The notes under the pieces were generated by a model. The model searched no databases. It worked only from the letters and a program-made list of their open reading frames with translations, and was not told where the DNA came from. From positions 3,224,001 to 3,288,000 of the forward strand of contig NZ_CP096658.1 in assembly GCF_023238445.1 (NCBI RefSeq): 64,000 bases of DNA, written 5' to 3'. Position numbers and translations under genes: made by a program. This document shows positions 40,290 through 48,942 of this stretch, one piece after another. Position 1 is the first letter of the stretch; each line of letters begins with the position of its first letter. Origin of the DNA: Halorussus gelatinilyticus (GTDB lineage: Archaea; Halobacteriota; Halobacteria; Halobacteriales; Haladaptataceae).

Positions 40290-41504
40290 TCAGGCGAACG
40301 TCTTCGAGATTTCCTCTTCCTCGTCCTCGGCGTCTATCTTCGCCTTGGCGTTCTCGAAGTCCTCCATGCGAATTTCGGTCCGGTCGTCGCGGATGGCGAA
40401 CATCCCGGCCTCGGTGCAGATGGCCTTGATGTCCGCACCGGAGGCGTCCTCGGCGTTCTTCGCCAGTTTGTCGAAGTCCACGTCGTCGGCGACGTTCATG
40501 TCGCGGGTGTGGATGCGGAAGATCTTCTCGCGGCCTTCGAGGTTCGGCTTGGGAACCTCGATGAGGCGGTCGAAGCGGCCGGGCCGCAATATGGCGCGGT
40601 CGAGCATGTCGAAGCGGTTCGTGGCCGCGATGATACGAATCTCGCCACGGTCCTCGAAGCCGTCCATCTCCGAGAGCAGTTGCATCATCGTCCGCTGGAC
40701 CTCCGCGTCGCCCGAGGTCTTCGAGTCGGTCCGCTTGGCGGCGATGGCGTCTATCTCGTCGATGAACAGGACGGCGGGTTCGTGCTGGCGCGCGACCTCG
40801 AAGAGGTCACGGACCAGCTTCGCGCCCTCGCCGATGAACTTGTGGACCAGCTCCGAGCCGGCCATCTTGATGAAGGTCGCGTCGGTCTGGTTGGCGACGG
40901 CCTTCGCCAGCATCGTCTTGCCCGTTCCGGGCGGGCCGTAGAGCAGGACGCCACTCGGCGGGTCGATGCCGACCTCGCCGAACATCTCGGGGCGTTCGAG
41001 GGGCATCTCGACCGTCTCGCGGACCTCGTTCATCTGCTCTTCGAGACCGCCGATGTCCTCGTAGGTCACGGAGGGACTCTCCTCGACCTGCATGACTCGC
41101 GCACGCACGTCGGTCTCGTTCTCCAGCGTCTTCACGATAGACAGAGAGTTGTTGACGGCGACGCGGTCGTCGGGTTCGAGGTCCTCGCGCATCTCGTCGG
41201 TGACCTCGGTAACGGCCTCCTGGTTGTTGCCGTGCTGTTTGATGATGACGCCGTCGTCCGTGAGTTCTTGGACGGTGGCGACGAACAGCGGCGACTGCTT
41301 GAGCTTCTTGTTCTCGTGAGTCAGGCGCTCGAGCTTCTGCTGGTATTTGTTGTTCTCGGCGTTCGCATCCAGAAGCTTGTCGCGCATCTCCTCGTTCTGC
41401 GACTCCAGAACCTCCAACCGCTCTTGAAGGGCCTCTATCTTGTCCTGCTGGGACGCGCTCTCCTCGTCGTAGGGGAGGTCTACGTCTTCCACAGTGTCGG
41501 TCAT
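40290..41504 (-). CDS. pan: proteasome-activating nucleotidase (PAN)
   Basis: 404 residues from ATG 41504 (a GTG one codon earlier is possible). N-terminal coiled coil (20-70), OB domain (72-138), AAA+ domain with Walker A G190-P-P-G-T-G-K-T197, pore loop 'HKFIGEG' at 221-227 and Walker B 'LFIDE' at 246-250, arginine-finger-bearing 'RPGRFDR', and a helical lid. It unfolds substrates for the 20S proteasome. The C-terminus reads K-T-F-A rather than a canonical hydrophobic-Tyr-X docking motif, so docking may rely on Phe in place of Tyr. Confidence 0.94.
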   Translation of the reverse strand: MTDTVEDVDLPYDEESASQQDKIEALQERLEVLESQNEEMRDKLLDANAENNKYQQKLERLTHENKKLKQSPLFVATVQELTDDGVIIKQHGNNQEAVTEVTDEMREDLEPDDRVAVNNSLSIVKTLENETDVRARVMQVEESPSVTYEDIGGLEEQMNEVRETVEMPLERPEMFGEVGIDPPSGVLLYGPPGTGKTMLAKAVANQTDATFIKMAGSELVHKFIGEGAKLVRDLFEVARQHEPAVLFIDEIDAIAAKRTDSKTSGDAEVQRTMMQLLSEMDGFEDRGEIRIIAATNRFDMLDRAILRPGRFDRLIEVPKPNLEGREKIFRIHTRDMNVADDVDFDKLAKNAEDASGADIKAICTEAGMFAIRDDRTEIRMEDFENAKAKIDAEDEEEEISKTFA

Positions 41505-41766
41505 CACGACGCTCTAGGTCCCTCCCTCATAAGAGGCTTCGGGTGGGTGTGACGCATGTCAGACACTCGCATAATAGACGGGTCGAACCGGGATAGTTTC
41601 CCGGTCCCTCAAGAAGTAATTTCGCCGACTACGCCGACTACGGCGAGACGACGAGTCGAAGCGGGGCATTGCTCTCGGACGCGCTCGGCCGGACCGGTGA
41701 CATGAGCTACAGTAATATACCGAAAGGAGAAATATTATTAGGCCGTATCCAAAAGTAGGCGTTAGC

Positions 41767-42042
41767 ATGAGTGCGTCAGAAACTGCACGAACGAAGGAGA
41801 GTCGGCTAACGGGGGAGAACGCCACCGAGGCGATTCGGGACCTGCCGCCGAGCGCCAAGTTGGTCGCCAAGGTACTCGAGTACAACGACACCCTGACTCA
41901 GAGCCAGATCGCCGAGGAATCGCTGCTGCCCGACCGGACGGTCCGCTACGCGCTGAACCGCCTCGACGACGAGGATATCGTCTCCTCGCGGTTCTCGTTC
42001 TCGGACGCGCGCAAGCGACTCTACTCGCTGGACCTCGACTGA
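41767..42042 (+). CDS. winged-helix DNA-binding regulator (MarR-like)
   Basis: 91 residues. After a 25-residue polar leader comes one winged helix: 'LPPSAKLVAKVLEYNDTLTQSQIAEESLLPDRTVRYALNRLDDEDIVSSRFSFSDARKRLYSLDLD', with helix 2-turn-helix 3 at 'TQSQIAEESLLPDRTVRYALNRL' and wing at 'SRFSFSDARKRLYSL'. A TATA candidate, AAATATTATTA, lies 25-35 bases upstream. Similar small regulators in haloarchaea lack known targets. It is separated from PAN (divergent) by 262 bases, containing a 7-bp stem-loop at 41587-41605. Confidence 0.82.
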   Translation: MSASETARTKESRLTGENATEAIRDLPPSAKLVAKVLEYNDTLTQSQIAEESLLPDRTVRYALNRLDDEDIVSSRFSFSDARKRLYSLDLD

Positions 42043-42193
42043 CTCCACGCTGAGTTTCGACTGACTCCGCGGAATGAACCGACCTCGCTCGGGGGGACTG
42101 AGGACCCGGCTCGTTTCGGGGCTGAAGAGTCGGCTTACTCGGGGGAACGGGGATGGAGGACTCGGCGTTCGGAAACATTCTCCGTTCTTTAAC

Positions 42194-42230
42194 AACGATA
42201 GATGCGTCTATAGAACGTCTATATATCGTT
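42194..42230. promoter_or_regulatory. composite repeat block: spaced direct repeat inside an inverted repeat
   Basis: AACGATA (42194-42200) and TATCGTT (42224-42230) enclose two direct copies of CGTCTATA at 42205-42212 and 42216-42223, exactly 11 bases apart. That is one helical turn, as expected for a dimeric regulator. The block is the only AT-rich part of the 300-base gap 42043-42342. A small frame (42153-42350) overlaps the block and runs into the next gene; it is short, not convincing. Confidence 0.45.
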
Positions 42231-42342
42231 CTGGCCGACGGACTCGCTTCTGGTCACTCGTTGACCCGTTTCCCGACGGGCCGCTCCCGGAACGACGCAC
42301 CGCGGCCGAAGTGTTCAGGGGCGACGGCGAGCAAGTCCGACT

Positions 42343-42639
42343 ATGAGTGACGAACTGCAACCAGACGACCTCGAAGAGGGAGCGCGCGTCCGCGTCGAGT
42401 GGTCGCCCCGCGGCGGTCGCGGGGCCAGCGACGGCGCGACCGGCGAAGTCACGCGGGTCTGGCGGCCCGACGGAGAGGTGCAGGAGTTCACCGTCGAGCG
42501 CGACGACGACGCCATCAACGTCTACACCGACTACCGGAAGCCGGTGGTCGAACGCGTCGAGGGCGGCTTGGAGGGCGACGACGAACCCGAAACCCAGACT
42601 GTCGGGCGGTTGGACGGAATTACGTCCGCGAACGAGTGA
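42343..42639 (+). CDS. small acidic protein, unknown function
   Basis: 98 residues. 'DLEEGARVRVEWSPRGGRGASDGATGEVTRVWRPDGEVQEFTVERDDDAINVYTDYRKPVVERVEG' has the beta-barrel look of an SH3/KOW-like fold ('G-x-x-V-R-V-x-x...G-x-V'). No further motif. It stands between the composite repeat block and the repeat array at 42735, with no coding partner close by. Confidence 0.68.
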   Translation: MSDELQPDDLEEGARVRVEWSPRGGRGASDGATGEVTRVWRPDGEVQEFTVERDDDAINVYTDYRKPVVERVEGGLEGDDEPETQTVGRLDGITSANE

Positions 42640-42734
42640 CCGAGTCGGGGTCGTTCGGAACTGGCTTTCGAGATTTCCGGTGGGCCGGCAGTTCGAGCGG
42701 TCTGTGAGTCGCCGATTTCTCGTGATTATACCGC

Positions 42735-42950
42735 GACCCTACGGCACAGTACAGCACTGCGACCGTACGGTACCGTACAGCACCGCAAACCGCACGGCAC
42801 CGTACAGCGCCGCGAACAGCACTATCGCCGACACCAATCGGACTGCAACCGCACAGTGCCGCGACAGCACCGCGACCGTACAGCGGACTGTCGCCGACAA
42901 TCAGGAGTCACCGCGCAGTACTGCACAGCACTGCACGGCACCGCACGCAC
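42735..42950 (+). repeat. degenerate short-motif array (ACAGCAC[TC]GC)
   Basis: The 439-base gap 42640-43078 contains an array in which ACAGCAC(T/C)GC or close variants recur about five times, mixed with several CGTACAG and ACGG(C/T)ACCG blocks; GCACGGCACCG itself is repeated at about 42792 and 42933. A perfect 14-bp palindrome, GTACGGTACCGTAC, lies at 42765-42778. Units are irregular in spacing, so it is neither a CRISPR array nor a clean tandem repeat. No transcript or coding frame is obvious. Confidence 0.55.
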
Positions 42951-43078
42951 CGGGTCGGAAATTCGATACTCCGCAACCGTCGCCGACTCGCCGCGAGTCC
43001 GCGCCGGGGGTGGAATCGCGGCCGAGACGCGCTGTCGGTATCCACACGCATTTGGCCTCCCGCTTCCTATTCGGCACC

Positions 43079-43336
43079 ATGAACGCCGACGACGTGCAGG
43101 AACTCATCGAATCGACGCTCGAAGACGCCGAGGCGACCGTCAGCCACCCCCGCGGCGTGGACGACGAGGACCACCTCGCGGCAACCGTCGTCTCGCCCGC
43201 GTTCGAGGGCGAGGCGCTGGTCGCCCAACACGAGATGGTCTACGACGCGCTCGGCGACCACATGACCGAGGACATCCACGCGCTCGAACTCAAGACGTAC
43301 ACGCCCGAGGAGTACGCCGAGCGCGGCGGGGAGTAA
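43079..43336 (+). CDS. BolA family protein
   Basis: 85 residues from ATG 43079. 'VQELIESTLEDAEATVSHPRGVDDEDHLAATVVSPAFEGEALVAQHEMVYDALGDHMTEDIHALELKTYTPEEY' is the BolA fold (class II KH-like): the L-x-x-x-x-x-D-x-x-H-F-x-x-x-V-x-S-x-x-F-x-G-x-x-x-x-x-x-H-x-x-V-Y-x-x-L pattern is visible, with D-H-L instead of H-F. BolA proteins bind monothiol glutaredoxin/Fe-S. Stop is 13 bases before the next start, so it is probably cotranscribed with the channel gene. Confidence 0.88.
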   Translation: MNADDVQELIESTLEDAEATVSHPRGVDDEDHLAATVVSPAFEGEALVAQHEMVYDALGDHMTEDIHALELKTYTPEEYAERGGE

Positions 43337-43348
43337 CCCGGCCGAGCA

Positions 43349-44020
43349 GTGATTCGAGACCTCTTCGGGGCGCTGGTAGTGGACCCGTTCACCGCGATGA
43401 ACACGGTGGGACTGGTCGCGTTCGCTCTCGTCGGCGCGACCAAGGCGATGCGCGAGGAGTTCGACGTGTTCGGCATCGCCGTCGTCGGACTCGTCACCGC
43501 CTTCGCGGGCGGGGCCACGCGCGACGTATTGGTGAACCGCGTGCCCCTCGCACTCGGGTCGCTCGGCGAAATTAGCCTCGGTTTGTTCGGCGTCGCGCTG
43601 GCGGTCGGACTGACCGTCCTCCTGGACTCGCCGGAGGACCATCCCGTCACGCTCGCCTCCGACGCCGTCGGACTCGCCGCGTTCGCCACGGCCGGGTCCA
43701 TCGTGGCGACCGACGCCGGACTGTCGAGTTTCGGCGTCGTGGCGATAGCGACAATCAACGCGGTGGGCGGCGGCGCGTTCGCCGACGTGCTGTTGGACCG
43801 CTCGCCGTTCGTCCTCTTCGACGACTTCTACGCGAGTTGCGCGGTCCTCGGCGGGAGCGCGTACGTGGCCGCGGGAGTCGTCGGCGTGACGGGCGGCACC
43901 GCCGCCGCCGTCTGCGCCGCGACGACGCTCGGAACGCGATTGGCGGCGGTCAACTACGGGTGGCGACTCCCGACGGCGCAGGCGCTCGGACTGGCCCGCG
44001 AGGGTGTCGGCGAAAAATAG
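43349..44020 (+). CDS. TRIC family cation channel (YicG/UPF0126)
   Basis: 223 residues from GTG 43349. Two repeated three-helix units: 'NTVGLVAFALVGATKAMREEFDVFGIAVVGLVTAFAGGATRDVLVNRVP' and 'DAVGLAAFATAGSIVATDAGLSSFGVVAIATINAVGGGAFADVLLDRSPFVLF'. The glycine-rich, GG-x-x-R/x-D kink after helix 2 and 5 (GGATRDVL / GGAFADVL) is the TRIC signature. Prokaryotic members are homotrimeric monovalent-cation channels. The second repeat has Ala in place of the usual Arg. Follows the BolA gene closely. Confidence 0.88.
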   Translation: MIRDLFGALVVDPFTAMNTVGLVAFALVGATKAMREEFDVFGIAVVGLVTAFAGGATRDVLVNRVPLALGSLGEISLGLFGVALAVGLTVLLDSPEDHPVTLASDAVGLAAFATAGSIVATDAGLSSFGVVAIATINAVGGGAFADVLLDRSPFVLFDDFYASCAVLGGSAYVAAGVVGVTGGTAAAVCAATTLGTRLAAVNYGWRLPTAQALGLAREGVGEK

Positions 44021-44058
44021 GTAGTCGGTCGAACCGAGCGACGAAACCGCGGTTCGCG

Positions 44059-45489
44059 TTACCGTGCGCGCTCGACCAGACGGCGGAGGTCGAGGTGGCC
44101 CGCGCCGTGGTAGGTCTCGCCGCCGGGCGCGTCGGTCGCCGTCTCCCGAATCAGGTTCTCGACTTCGGTCGCGCTGGCGTCGGGGCGCAGCGAGCGCACG
44201 AGTGCGATTGCGCCCGCGACCTGCGGTGCTGCCATCGACGTGCCGGCCTTCCAGCCGTATCCGGGTTCGGTCTCGCCGTTCTCGTTCGTCTCGTAGACGC
44301 TGGAGAACACGAGGTCGTAGTACCAGCCCTCGACGCCGTCCGCGTAGGCGTCGAGGTCGTAGTTCCCGCCGGCGGCGCTCACGTCCACGGCCCCGCCGTA
44401 GTTGGTGTACTTCGCGGGTTGAGCCGTCGATTTCTCCAACTTCTTGAGACCCTTGTCCTCGCGGCTCGGCTTCTCGTCGTCCCAGAGGTAGCCGATGGGA
44501 CCGGTCGCGGCGACGCCGAAGATTCCCTCGACTTCGGTCGGGAGGCTGAGGACGCCCTCTTGGTCCATGTCGAGCGCGTCGTTGCCCGCGGAGTTGACGA
44601 TAATCATGTCCCGCTCGCGGGCGTACTCGGCGGCGCGCCGGTACAGTTCCTTCATCTCGAGCAGGAACGGGTACTCGTCGGGGTAGACGTACGGAACCGG
44701 GTAGCCGAGGCTGATGTTCGCGGCGTCACAGCCTTTCGACGCCGCGTCCACGAGCGCCGCGATGACGTCGCCGCTCGCGCCGTCGACGCCCGAGAAGACC
44801 CGGTGAGAGAGGATTTCGGTGTCGGGCGCGGTGCCGAGGATGCCGTCGCCGCCGGCGTTCCGCCCCGCGATGATGCCCGCGACGTGCGTGCCGTGGTCGC
44901 CCGCGCCGTTCGGTCGGAAGTCGTAGGAGTCGGTCGTGAAGTTCTCGGACAACTCCTCGTTGACGACGCCTTCGAGGTCCGGGTGGTCGTAGACGCCCGT
45001 GTCCACGACCGCGACGCGGGTCCCCTCGCCGGTCGTCGCGTCTTGGACTATCCAGCTGTTACCGGGGTTCTCGGTCAGGTCGCCGACGCGCTGGGCGCGC
45101 TTGTCCCACTGGAGTTCGGTGTTGGTGGGTTCGCCACTGTCCCACGCCGGTCCCGGACTGCCGCGGCCCTTCGCCGGGTGTTCCTTCGCCGGGCCGCCGT
45201 CGGGCGTCTTGTCGTGTCGATAGACGCGCAGGTCGGCCACCGTCGAGGCCGAACCGGGGACCGCGCCGGGGTCGCCGCGCGCCGCCAGTACGTCGATCTC
45301 GGAGATGTCGTGGATGATCTCCACCTCGTCCGGAACCTCGCTGCGCGACACCTCCCGCAGGTCCACGAGGAATCGTCGGTCCGGCCCGCTCGTGCCGCCG
45401 TCGGCGCTCGCCGCACCCGTCAACAGCGCCGCACTGCCGACCGCTCCACCAGCCGCCTTCAGAAACGTCCGTCTGCTATGGTCTGACAT
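44059..45489 (-). CDS. Tat-exported subtilisin-like serine protease (S8)
   Basis: 476 residues. Twin-arginine signal 'SRRTFLKAAGGAVGSAALLT' (5-24), propeptide-like part to about 110, then the catalytic domain: D163 in 'VAVVDTGVYDHPDLEG', H202 in 'GDHGTHVAGIIAG', oxyanion N303 in 'VNSAGNDA' and S418 in 'GTSMAAPQVAGA'. An insert around 330-370 and lack of a C-terminal PPC-type domain distinguish it from typical halolysins. Secreted through the Tat route, it would digest extracellular or surface protein in high salt. Promoter and a short palindrome are upstream. Confidence 0.93.
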   Translation of the reverse strand: MSDHSRRTFLKAAGGAVGSAALLTGAASADGGTSGPDRRFLVDLREVSRSEVPDEVEIIHDISEIDVLAARGDPGAVPGSASTVADLRVYRHDKTPDGGPAKEHPAKGRGSPGPAWDSGEPTNTELQWDKRAQRVGDLTENPGNSWIVQDATTGEGTRVAVVDTGVYDHPDLEGVVNEELSENFTTDSYDFRPNGAGDHGTHVAGIIAGRNAGGDGILGTAPDTEILSHRVFSGVDGASGDVIAALVDAASKGCDAANISLGYPVPYVYPDEYPFLLEMKELYRRAAEYARERDMIIVNSAGNDALDMDQEGVLSLPTEVEGIFGVAATGPIGYLWDDEKPSREDKGLKKLEKSTAQPAKYTNYGGAVDVSAAGGNYDLDAYADGVEGWYYDLVFSSVYETNENGETEPGYGWKAGTSMAAPQVAGAIALVRSLRPDASATEVENLIRETATDAPGGETYHGAGHLDLRRLVERAR

Positions 45490-45503
45490 TCCATCCCCAT
45501 CCT

Positions 45504-45516
45504 TGATAGACTATCA
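45504..45516. promoter_or_regulatory. palindrome in the subtilase promoter
   Basis: TGATAGACTATCA, 6-bp arms around one base, 15-27 bases before the start at 45489 and just downstream of a TATA candidate (CTAAATATTAAG on the minus strand, about 45518-45529). Position fits an operator that would cover the transcription start. Confidence 0.4.
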
Positions 45517-45651
45517 CTTAATATTTAGTATAAACACCTCTAAATCCCCCTACGGTTCCGGTAATTTACTCTACAGAACGGGTTGAATAGGCGGACTGCT
45601 ACCGGTTTCGGCGGTCGATTCGTCAGACTGCCGCGGGAAAAAGAGACCGGC

Positions 45652-46812
45652 TTAGAAGTTCGGCTGTGCGAGCTCCGTCCGGTTGAGTTCGCGGTTGTGG
45701 AGCGACTCGCCGGTGTCGCGGTCGAAGAGGTGAATCGCCTCCTCGGGGACGTGGGCGACGACCGTCTGGCCGCTCTCTACGTTCCGCAGTCCCGAGACGG
45801 TGGCGACGAACGTCTCTATCTCCTCGCTACTCCCCGCAGCGTCCGCGTCGGCGAAGGTCAGGTAGACGTTGTTCTCGTCGCCCATCGGTTCGACCACGTC
45901 AACGGCCGTCTGGAACTCGTGGGGACCGTCGCCCTCCGCGGCGAGTTCGATGTCCTCGGGACGGATGCCGAGGACGAGACGCTCGTGGCCCTCCACGTCG
46001 GCGAGCAGTTCCTCGGAGAGGGGATACTCGAACTCGTCGGCGACGAGGCTCTCGCCCTGCAAGTCCACGTCGAAGAAGTTCATCGACGGTTCGCCGATGA
46101 ACCCGGCGACGAAGACGTTGGCGGGTTCGTGGTAACACTCCAGCGGCGTGCCGACCTGCTGGAGTTCGCCGTCGTTCAGGATGGCGATGCGGTCGCCCAT
46201 CGTCATCGCCTCGGTCTGGTCGTGGGTGACGTACACCGTGGTCACGCCGAGGTCCTCCTGCAACCGCTGGAGTTCCGTCCGCATCTGCGACCGGAGCTTC
46301 GCGTCCAGATTGCTCAGCGGTTCGTCCATCAGGAACACCTCGGGGTCCCGGACGATGGCCCGACCCAGCGCGACGCGCTGTTGCTGGCCGCCAGAGAGCT
46401 CGCCGGGCTTGCGGTCGAGCAGGTCGGCGATGCCCATCATCTCGGCGGTCTGTTCGACCTGCGCCTCGATTTCGTCGTCGGGCATGTCGGTCGATTCCTC
46501 CAGTCCGAAGCTCATGTTCTCCCGCACGGTCATGTGGGGGTAGAGCGCGTAGGACTGGAACACCATGGCGATGTCCCGCGCGGTCGGCGGTTCGTCGGTG
46601 ATGGTGTGGTTGCCGAGTCGGATGTCGCCCCGCGAGACGGTTTCGAGACCGGCTATCATCCGCAGGGTCGTGGACTTGCCACACCCAGAGGGACCGACCA
46701 GCACGAGGAACTCCCCGTCGTCGATTTCGATGCGGGCGTCGTCCACCGCTACGATTCGGTCCCCGTCGTCGTCGAACCACTTCGTTACTCCGTCTAACGT
46801 CAGTTCGGCCAT
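45652..46812 (-). CDS. sugar ABC transporter ATP-binding protein (MalK/UgpC type)
   Basis: 386 residues. Walker A G40-P-S-G-C-G-K-S47, Q-loop 'VFQSYALYPHMTV', signature L139-S-G-G-Q-Q-Q145, Walker B 'VFLMDEPLSNLDAKLR' (D163-E164), H-loop 'YVTHDQTEA', and a C-terminal TOBE-like regulatory domain from about 240 ('NFFDVDLQGESLVADEFEYPL', 'LVLGIRPEDIEL'). It energises import through the two permeases upstream. It is the last gene of the four-gene operon; 37 bases after the permease stop. Confidence 0.94.
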   Translation of the reverse strand: MAELTLDGVTKWFDDDGDRIVAVDDARIEIDDGEFLVLVGPSGCGKSTTLRMIAGLETVSRGDIRLGNHTITDEPPTARDIAMVFQSYALYPHMTVRENMSFGLEESTDMPDDEIEAQVEQTAEMMGIADLLDRKPGELSGGQQQRVALGRAIVRDPEVFLMDEPLSNLDAKLRSQMRTELQRLQEDLGVTTVYVTHDQTEAMTMGDRIAILNDGELQQVGTPLECYHEPANVFVAGFIGEPSMNFFDVDLQGESLVADEFEYPLSEELLADVEGHERLVLGIRPEDIELAAEGDGPHEFQTAVDVVEPMGDENNVYLTFADADAAGSSEEIETFVATVSGLRNVESGQTVVAHVPEEAIHLFDRDTGESLHNRELNRTELAQPNF

Positions 46813-46849
46813 CGGTTCGTCCTCCGTCGTAGAGTAGTGTAAGTGTGTG

Positions 46850-47791
46850 TCATGTTTCGCCTGCGACTCCTTTTGCGAACTGTTCGCCGAACAGGACGTA
46901 CACCAGCAGCGTCGGCAGGGCCGCGACGAACGCGCCCGCCATCTGGGTGTTGAACGATTCGACGATGCCGCCGGTGAGGCTGTTGAGCGCGATGGTCACG
47001 GGTGCGGCCGAACCGCCGCCCGACGGCAGGATGACCAGCGCGAACAGCAGGTCGTTCCAGACCTGCGTGAACTGGTAGATGAGCGTCACCGCGAACATCG
47101 GCTTCGACAGCGGCAGGACGATGTTGCGGTAGATGCTGTAGACGCTCGCGCCGTCGAGTCGCGCGGCCTCTATCATCTCGTCGGACAGCGACTGGTAGTA
47201 GCCCCGGAACAGCAGGAACGTGATGGGAATCCCGTACGCCGTGTGCGTGATGATGAGGTTGATGATGCTCGCGTAGTGCTCGCGCATCAGCGGGAGCCCC
47301 CAGAGGAACGACAGCAGTTCCTGCGTGTTCACGATGGCGTAGAGCCGCGAGAGGGGCACCAGCACCGCCTGATACGGGATGAAGATGCCCGCGATGAACA
47401 GCGCGACCAGCGCGGTCTGGTACTTCCAGTCGATGGTCGTCAGCCCGTAGGCCGCGATGGACCCCAGCGTCGCCGACAGCACCGTCGCCGGAATCGCCAA
47501 CAGGAGGCTGTTTATCAGCGCGTTCGACATCTCCGCGAACGCGACCTCCCACGGTTCGAAGGTGAATCCGCCGCCGAAGGGCGGCAGGAACGGAACCGTG
47601 CGGTTGAACGCGTCGGTCGTCTTGAAAGCGGTCATCAGGCCCGCCTCTAGCGGTGCGAGGTAGAACGCGACGAGCGCGAGCAGGACCGCGTACAGCGCGG
47701 CCCGCCTGCCGTCGGTGTCTCTCACCGTCTGCTCGACTCGCTCTCGTCTGGTGTGGTCCTCGGGATTCGGACTGGCTGGCGGACTGCTCAT
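46850..47791 (-). CDS. sugar ABC transporter permease (MalG type)
   Basis: 313 residues, six membrane helices. The permease EAA loop is 'YYQSLSDEMIEAARLDGASVYSIYRNIVLPLSKPMF' (E-A-A-x-x-D-G-A-x-x-x-x-x-x-x-x-I-x-x-P). N-terminal about 30 residues are charged. Its start overlaps the stop of the other permease gene by four bases. Forms the channel with it. Confidence 0.93.
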   Translation of the reverse strand: MSSPPASPNPEDHTRRERVEQTVRDTDGRRAALYAVLLALVAFYLAPLEAGLMTAFKTTDAFNRTVPFLPPFGGGFTFEPWEVAFAEMSNALINSLLLAIPATVLSATLGSIAAYGLTTIDWKYQTALVALFIAGIFIPYQAVLVPLSRLYAIVNTQELLSFLWGLPLMREHYASIINLIITHTAYGIPITFLLFRGYYQSLSDEMIEAARLDGASVYSIYRNIVLPLSKPMFAVTLIYQFTQVWNDLLFALVILPSGGGSAAPVTIALNSLTGGIVESFNTQMAGAFVAALPTLLVYVLFGEQFAKGVAGET

Positions 47792-48915
47792 AGTTCACCT
47801 CGTCGGTATTCGCTGTAGAGGTACGGCGCGACCACTGCCAGCGCCATGCCGAATAGCACGATGGCGATGGCCGACCCGTACGCCCAGTTGTTCGACCCGA
47901 ACGCCTCACGGAACATCAGCGTGGCGAGGATGTCCGCGGCCGGGCCGGGGTTGTTGCCGAACATCACGTAGAGGAAGTCGAAGGCCTTCAGCGCGAACAC
48001 CATCAGCACCACCGCGGCGCTCATGGTCGAGGCCCGAAGCTGTGGCAGGATGACCCGCCAGTACATCTTCAGGGTGCTCGCGCCGTCCACCTTCGCCGCC
48101 TCGTAGTGAGCGGTCGGAATCGCTCGGAGTCCCGCGAGGTACACCACCATCGCGTACCCCGAGAACTGCCAGATGAGCGCGAAGATGACCGCCGCCAGTT
48201 TCGTGTCGGGGTTCGAGATCCACTGCAAGGCGAGGAAGTCCAGCCCGAGCTGGCGGAGCGTGACGTTTATCATCCCGATTTCGGGGTTGTACATCCACGC
48301 CCAGAACTTCGCGGTCACGACGAACGACAGGCTCATCGGCAGCAGGTAGATGATTCGGAAGGTGTTCTCGAACCGTATCTCTTGGTCCACGAGGATGGCG
48401 AGCAGGAGACCGAACACGAGACAGATCGTCGTGAACGCCACCAGCAGGACCAACGTGTTCTGGGCCGCGGTCCAGAACGACGGGTCCGAGAACGCCCGGC
48501 GGTACATTTCGAGGTCGAACGCGGAAATCTTGTACTCCGGCAGCAGTAGCCCCTCGAAGTCCGTCAGCGAGATGACGAGGTTCCACCCGATGGCCCCGTA
48601 GACGAAGAAGCCCATCAGCAGGAACGGCGGGAGCCAGAACGGCATCGACTTCACGAAGTCGCTCGAAAGGAACGACCCGCCCGTGCGCGTCTCGGTCTCG
48701 GCGGGTTCGGCGGAGTCGCCGGTGACGGTGGCTCCGCCGTCAGAACGGAGTTCTGACGAGCCTCGCGGACCGTCGGCCTGCTCACCGCCGTCGGTCCGGA
48801 GTTCGGGCGAGGCTCCCGAACCCTCGCCCCGCTCGTCGCCGTCCGTCCGACCCGGATTGGCCTCCTCGCGGTTCCCAGGGGGTATCCGTCGGAGTACGTC
48901 TTTGAGTCGTTGCAT
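47788..48915 (-). CDS. sugar ABC transporter permease (MalF type)
   Basis: 375 residues. A long acidic cytoplasmic N-terminus (about 85 residues containing two near-copies of 'SELR(T/S)DGG') comes before six helices. EAA loop: 'AIPTAHYEAAKVDGASTLKMYWRVILPQLRAS'. The first permease of the operon, 27 bases after the binding-protein gene. The duplicated GEGSGASPELRTDGGEQADG-like tract may be a repeat expansion. Confidence 0.92.
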   Translation of the reverse strand: MQRLKDVLRRIPPGNREEANPGRTDGDERGEGSGASPELRTDGGEQADGPRGSSELRSDGGATVTGDSAEPAETETRTGGSFLSSDFVKSMPFWLPPFLLMGFFVYGAIGWNLVISLTDFEGLLLPEYKISAFDLEMYRRAFSDPSFWTAAQNTLVLLVAFTTICLVFGLLLAILVDQEIRFENTFRIIYLLPMSLSFVVTAKFWAWMYNPEIGMINVTLRQLGLDFLALQWISNPDTKLAAVIFALIWQFSGYAMVVYLAGLRAIPTAHYEAAKVDGASTLKMYWRVILPQLRASTMSAAVVLMVFALKAFDFLYVMFGNNPGPAADILATLMFREAFGSNNWAYGSAIAIVLFGMALAVVAPYLYSEYRRGEL

Positions 48916-48942
48916 GTGAAAAAGGGACAGTCGGAACCGACT

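Noticed and set aside
41744-41758. Third DtxR-type box (TTAGG followed by ATCCAA) before the winged-helix gene
   Set aside because: The right half does not read CCTAA and the spacing is off by one; similarity is limited to one half-site.
42153-42350. 65-codon frame overlapping the CGTCTATA block
   Set aside because: The middle gives a plausible helix, but the C-terminal half is basic and it overlaps the next start; kept only as an alternative explanation of the AT-rich block.
42735-42950. CRISPR array
   Set aside because: Words recur but without constant repeat length or unique spacers, and no cas genes are nearby.
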